Shown here: piece after piece, positions 61,938 through 64,000 of the stretch
Position numbering within the stretch: position 1 is the stretch's first letter
Layout of the letters: each line of letters opens with the position of its first letter
DNA from: Paenibacillus_S vulneris
GTDB lineage: Bacteria; Bacillota; Bacilli; Paenibacillales; NBRC-103111
Direction: 5' to 3'
DNA: 64,000 nucleotides
NCBI RefSeq assembly: GCF_039543185.1
Contig: NZ_BAABJG010000014.1
Span: 271,303 to 335,302 of the forward strand
Notes under the pieces: model-generated
What the model saw: only the letters and a program-made list of their open reading frames with translations
The model's database searches: none
Told to the model about the DNA's origin: nothing
Translations under genes and position numbers: made by a program

Positions 61938-62279
61938 TTAAATGAGATGATAACCTGCAGACGTAAATGACAAAATACATAGGATGATTGCTGGAATCGC
62001 ATTCTTCACAGGATCTCGAGCGATGAAAAGTAATATTAAGGCGGCAACCAGCATTGTTGAGCCTAACAGCAGCCCGGATATCCAGGCGGCAACAGGTAAC
62101 CAAATTCCTGCGATCATTCCAATCGAGCCTACAATCTCAATAAATCCGGTTAAGAAATTGAATACGGGTGGAAGGCCAAAACGTTTAAATTCATTGGACA
62201 TCTTCCCATTGATGATTTTGGTTCCGGTCATCATAAAAAAAGCACCTAGTAGAACCTGCAGAATTATAACAATAGTCAA
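61938..62279 (-). CDS. DoxX-family membrane protein
   Basis: This 113-residue DoxX-like protein has four membrane helices and opens MTIVIILQVLLGAFFMMTGT; the following KIIN...F.RFGLPP and FIEIVGSIGMIAGIW are typical of the family. DoxX proteins are linked to redox and electrophile defence and often sit with MarR regulators. Operator copy 2 lies 38 bases upstream of the start. The small membrane protein follows. Confidence 0.88.
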   Translation of the reverse strand: MTIVIILQVLLGAFFMMTGTKIINGKMSNEFKRFGLPPVFNFLTGFIEIVGSIGMIAGIWLPVAAWISGLLLGSTMLVAALILLFIARDPVKNAIPAIILCILSFTSAGYHLI

Positions 62280-62316
62280 ATCATTTCACTTCCTTTTCTG
62301 AAATAAAACCATTAAC

Positions 62317-62328
62317 ATGCTATAGCAT
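62317..62328. promoter_or_regulatory. Palindromic operator, copy 2 (before DoxX)
   Basis: ATGCTATAGCAT lies 38 bases before the DoxX start, in the same spacing as copy 1. It is preceded by AC and followed by AT exactly as in copy 1. Confidence 0.78.
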
Positions 62329-62443
62329 ATATTTTCTGCCCCACAGAAACACGTATTTCTACTTTCGCAGCATCGGCCCATAACGAATGAGCGGGGATAC
62401 TCCTGTCTGTTTTCATGAGTCACCTCTCATTATCAAATGTTAT

Positions 62444-62878
62444 TTACTCATCCTGTACATTGGCATAAAGCTTGCTAAGCAGCTTATGCAATTGATGAAG
62501 TTCATCTTCATTCAGTGTTCTTGTCACATAATCGTGAGCGCTTGTTACATCCGGCATCAGTTTCGTTTTAAGTTTCGATCCTTGATCCGTAAGAAACAGA
62601 TGATGAGAGCGTCTATCAGAATCGTTCAGAACTCTTTTTACAATCCCTTTTTTCTCAAGAGAATGAATCATCCTTACAACGGTAGTCTGATCCCTATCAA
62701 TGGCCTCGGCAAGTTCTTTTTGAGTTGTTGCTCTTTGGTCATCTAAAACACTAATGATTCCCCACTGTACTGGAGTTACTTTATATGGCTTTAATTTTTT
62801 GGTGAAATAGTTTGTCAGCTTCACATCTGTCCTATGAATAAGAAACCCTGTCAGTTCAAATAACTTCATTTTTATCAC
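62444..62878 (-). CDS. MarR-family repressor
   Basis: This 144-residue winged-helix repressor opens MIKMKLFELTGFLIHRTDVK. The core has TPVQWGIISVLDDQRATTQK, the recognition helix region AIDRDQTTVVRMIHSLEKKG, the wing IVKRVLNDSDRRSHHLFLTDQG, and a C-terminal dimer helix (LNEDELHQLHKLLSKLYANV). It has no Cys, so sensing by thiol oxidation is unlikely and a ligand is probable. It lies 37 bases after a DsbA-like remnant whose upstream region carries operator copy 3, so its transcription probably starts there and is autoregulated. Confidence 0.9.
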   Translation of the reverse strand: MIKMKLFELTGFLIHRTDVKLTNYFTKKLKPYKVTPVQWGIISVLDDQRATTQKELAEAIDRDQTTVVRMIHSLEKKGIVKRVLNDSDRRSHHLFLTDQGSKLKTKLMPDVTSAHDYVTRTLNEDELHQLHKLLSKLYANVQDE

Positions 62879-62915
62879 TCTTCTTAGTTAACTTTTTCTA
62901 GTATATCTCAATGGT

Positions 62916-63300
62916 TTAATTGGACTTCTGTTCGAGTGCCGTTTGTATAAAAGAATTTACTTCATGTTGTTCTACAGGTAACCCTTTAGGCGAAGCTTCC
63001 TTTTTCAGAAGGTCTTGAGAAGTTTCCAATTCTGACTCACTTACAAAAGTACTTCCGTCCAGTCCCATTTCATTTTACCAGGTCAATCAAGATATCTTTT
63101 TTTCCCGACATAGTTCAAATTCACCGACCATATTGCATTAAAAAAAGTTCGGTACTAGCTCAAGTGCCCAAATGTGAACAGATAGGGTTAGTCATAATAA
63201 ATTTTAATTTTGAGGCATGTTGAATATAATCGATGGCTTCCACGTTAGTGTTCTGTAAGATCCCACAAACTCCACTTTCTAAATCACAAACCATATTCAT
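62916..63300 (-). pseudogene. Decayed DsbA-family thiol oxidoreductase gene
   Basis: From an ATG at 63300 the minus strand reads MNMVCDLESGVCGILQNTNV, then IDYIQHASKLKF and TNPICSHLGT before a stop; DsbA-like relatives continue with a second active-site Cys and Trp (CSHCW). After more stops, KKDILIDLVK and, in another frame, MGLDGSTFVSESELETSQDL, then LLKKEASPKGLPVEQHEVN to a stop at 62916, look like the C-terminal part. The middle of the gene is lost and frames are broken. Assignment to DsbA/SpxH-like proteins rests on the CSH active-site motif and is moderate. Operator copy 3 still stands upstream. Confidence 0.55.
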
Positions 63301-63349
63301 TTTGCTCAATTAGATTCCATTTTAATAATTTATTTTTCACAACAAAATT

Positions 63350-63365
63350 ATATGCTATAGCATAT
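63350..63365. promoter_or_regulatory. Palindromic operator, copy 3 (longest match)
   Basis: ATATGCTATAGCATAT is a perfect 16-bp palindrome about 50 bases before the DsbA-like remnant and upstream of the MarR gene. It contains the 12-bp core of copies 1 and 2. Confidence 0.78.
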
Positions 63366-63620
63366 ATAGTAATAGAAGCTACTACTCGTGTCAAATGAGA
63401 TTGTTTCCATACACCCCGGAACTACAAAATCTTATTCAGCGTTCAGCATTTAGCTATCGTGCCCGCCGTTCCTTTGATGCCTAAATATACCGAGAAAGAA
63501 CAGCAGCTCCAGGGGGAAAAATCCCGATGTGATGTCTAAGTAATCAGCCCATTGATCTATGGGAACGTAACAATGAATCACTCTGCCTATAAGAGGCCAG
63601 AGTGATTCATTACAAAAAAA

Positions 63621-63648
63621 AGAGCCTTTAGACATTGTCTAAGGCTCT
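63621..63648 (-). terminator. rRNA operon terminator
   Basis: AGAGCCTTTAGAC pairs with GTCTAAGGCTCT (one bulged T), with A and T tracts on both sides, directly after the 5S rRNA on the minus strand. Confidence 0.9.
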
Positions 63649-63656
63649 TTTTTTTT

Positions 63657-63773
63657 GCTTGGCGACGTTCTACTCTCCCAGGACCCTTCGGTCCAAGTAC
63701 CATCGACGCTGGAAGGCTTAACGTTCGTGTTCGGTATGGGTACGCGTGGTTCCCTTCCGCCATCATCACCAAA
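63657..63773 (-). rRNA. rrf: 5S ribosomal RNA
   Basis: The minus strand begins TTTGGTGATGATGGCGGAAG, contains CCATACCGAACACGAACGTT and ends AACGTCGCCAAGC. This is a typical 117-nt Firmicute 5S rRNA. It is followed by a strong terminator, so it ends an rRNA operon that enters from the right edge. Confidence 0.95.
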
Positions 63774-63974
63774 CTAAGAGTTTTGCTTTAGCAAAACTGG
63801 CTTCGTAAGCATGTTTCTGCCAAGAAACATCCTACTTCATTCAAGGTGGCTTGCACCCTGAAAACTAGATACGAAATGCATGCGTAAAGTTTGTGAATTA
63901 GTTCCCGTTTGTTACGGGCCCCGAGAAAATATTTGGAATCAGCTTCGAAGCTTCTCTTCACTTTCTTGGGTAAT
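63774..63974 (-). other. 23S-5S internal spacer
   Basis: This spacer of about 200 bases holds TATCTAGTTTTCAGGGTG, common in Firmicute spacers, and small hairpins such as GTTTTGCTAAAGCAAAAC. I see no tRNA gene in it. Confidence 0.8.
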
Positions 63975-64000
63975 GGATAAGCCCTCGACCGATTAGTATT
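63975..64000 (-). rRNA. rrl: 23S ribosomal RNA, 3' end (partial)
   Basis: The minus strand reads AATACTAATCGGTCGAGGGC and then TTATCC, the conserved 3' end of 23S rRNA. The gene continues beyond the window. Confidence 0.9.

Noticed and set aside
62941..63400. A complete redox gene upstream of marR
   Set aside because: Stops occur in all minus-strand frames and the recognisable pieces lie in different frames, so I list it as a pseudogene.
63774..63974. tRNA gene in the rRNA spacer
   Set aside because: Hairpins are present but there is no acceptor-stem partner, anticodon-loop or TTCGA arm arrangement.

Overview
The window looks like a chromosomal segment of a Paenibacillus-type Firmicute. The support is a low-to-mid GC background, LplB/LplC-type sugar ABC transporters each linked to a two-TM AraC regulator, SLH-domain surface proteins, large secreted pectin-degrading enzymes, strong AGGAGG ribosome sites, and a Firmicute 23S-5S rRNA spacer at the right edge. 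Species cannot be fixed from the sequence alone.

Layout. 0-2.8 kb: acid-sugar catabolism (split UxaA-type dehydratase, RraA-fold protein) with a divergent AraC regulator. 3-8.7 kb: a DUF418 membrane protein, a cytoplasmic histidine kinase with a LacI-type ligand-binding domain, and a secreted PL6 lyase. 8.9-16.8 kb: a five-gene operon SWIM / HEAT / MoxR ATPase / DUF5682 / VWA. 17-29.5 kb: a rhamnogalacturonan module with a 1981-residue esterase-lyase fusion, binding lipoprotein, two permeases and an AraC sensor-regulator. 30-33.3 kb: an AT-rich accessory patch with an IS1595-type element with a frameshift, a truncated SLH gene and small proteins. 33.5-36.3 kb: an OmpR-type two-component system and a small exported protein. 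36.4-37.3 kb: an unknown gene, paired operator-like palindromes and a gene remnant. 37.5-47.1 kb: a second polysaccharide module (heparinase-like lyase without signal peptide, binding protein, permeases, AraC sensor-regulator). 47.4-52.7 kb: a YHYH protein and a 1487-residue SLH protein with five long tandem repeats. 53-55 kb: a compact AT-rich island. 55-64 kb: chemoreceptor, DinB, MsrAB, a NarL-type two-component system, a MarR-controlled redox locus with two decayed genes, then 5S and the 3' end of 23S rRNA.

Most notable locus (53.1-55.1 kb). A sigma-A promoter drives a leader with four mutually exclusive pairing arms and an intrinsic terminator, the topology of ribosome-mediated attenuation. 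Further on are short ORFs with strong ribosome sites, a CD3324-family HTH protein, a second terminator, a 32-codon leader ORF and a complete stand-alone paralogue of ribosomal protein L4. Its exit-tunnel loop, KGTGRA in ordinary bacterial L4, is replaced by NKIDKS. I infer an inducible ribosome-remodelling or antibiotic-tolerance cassette; I know of no description of it.

How the genes work together. Most of the window concerns sensing, cutting, importing and metabolising plant or uronate-rich polysaccharides: secreted PL6 and CE12/PL11 enzymes, two oligosaccharide ABC importers, a probably intracellular lyase, acid-sugar enzymes and dedicated regulators. All coordinates come from reading the sequence; family names rest on remembered motifs, not on a database search.
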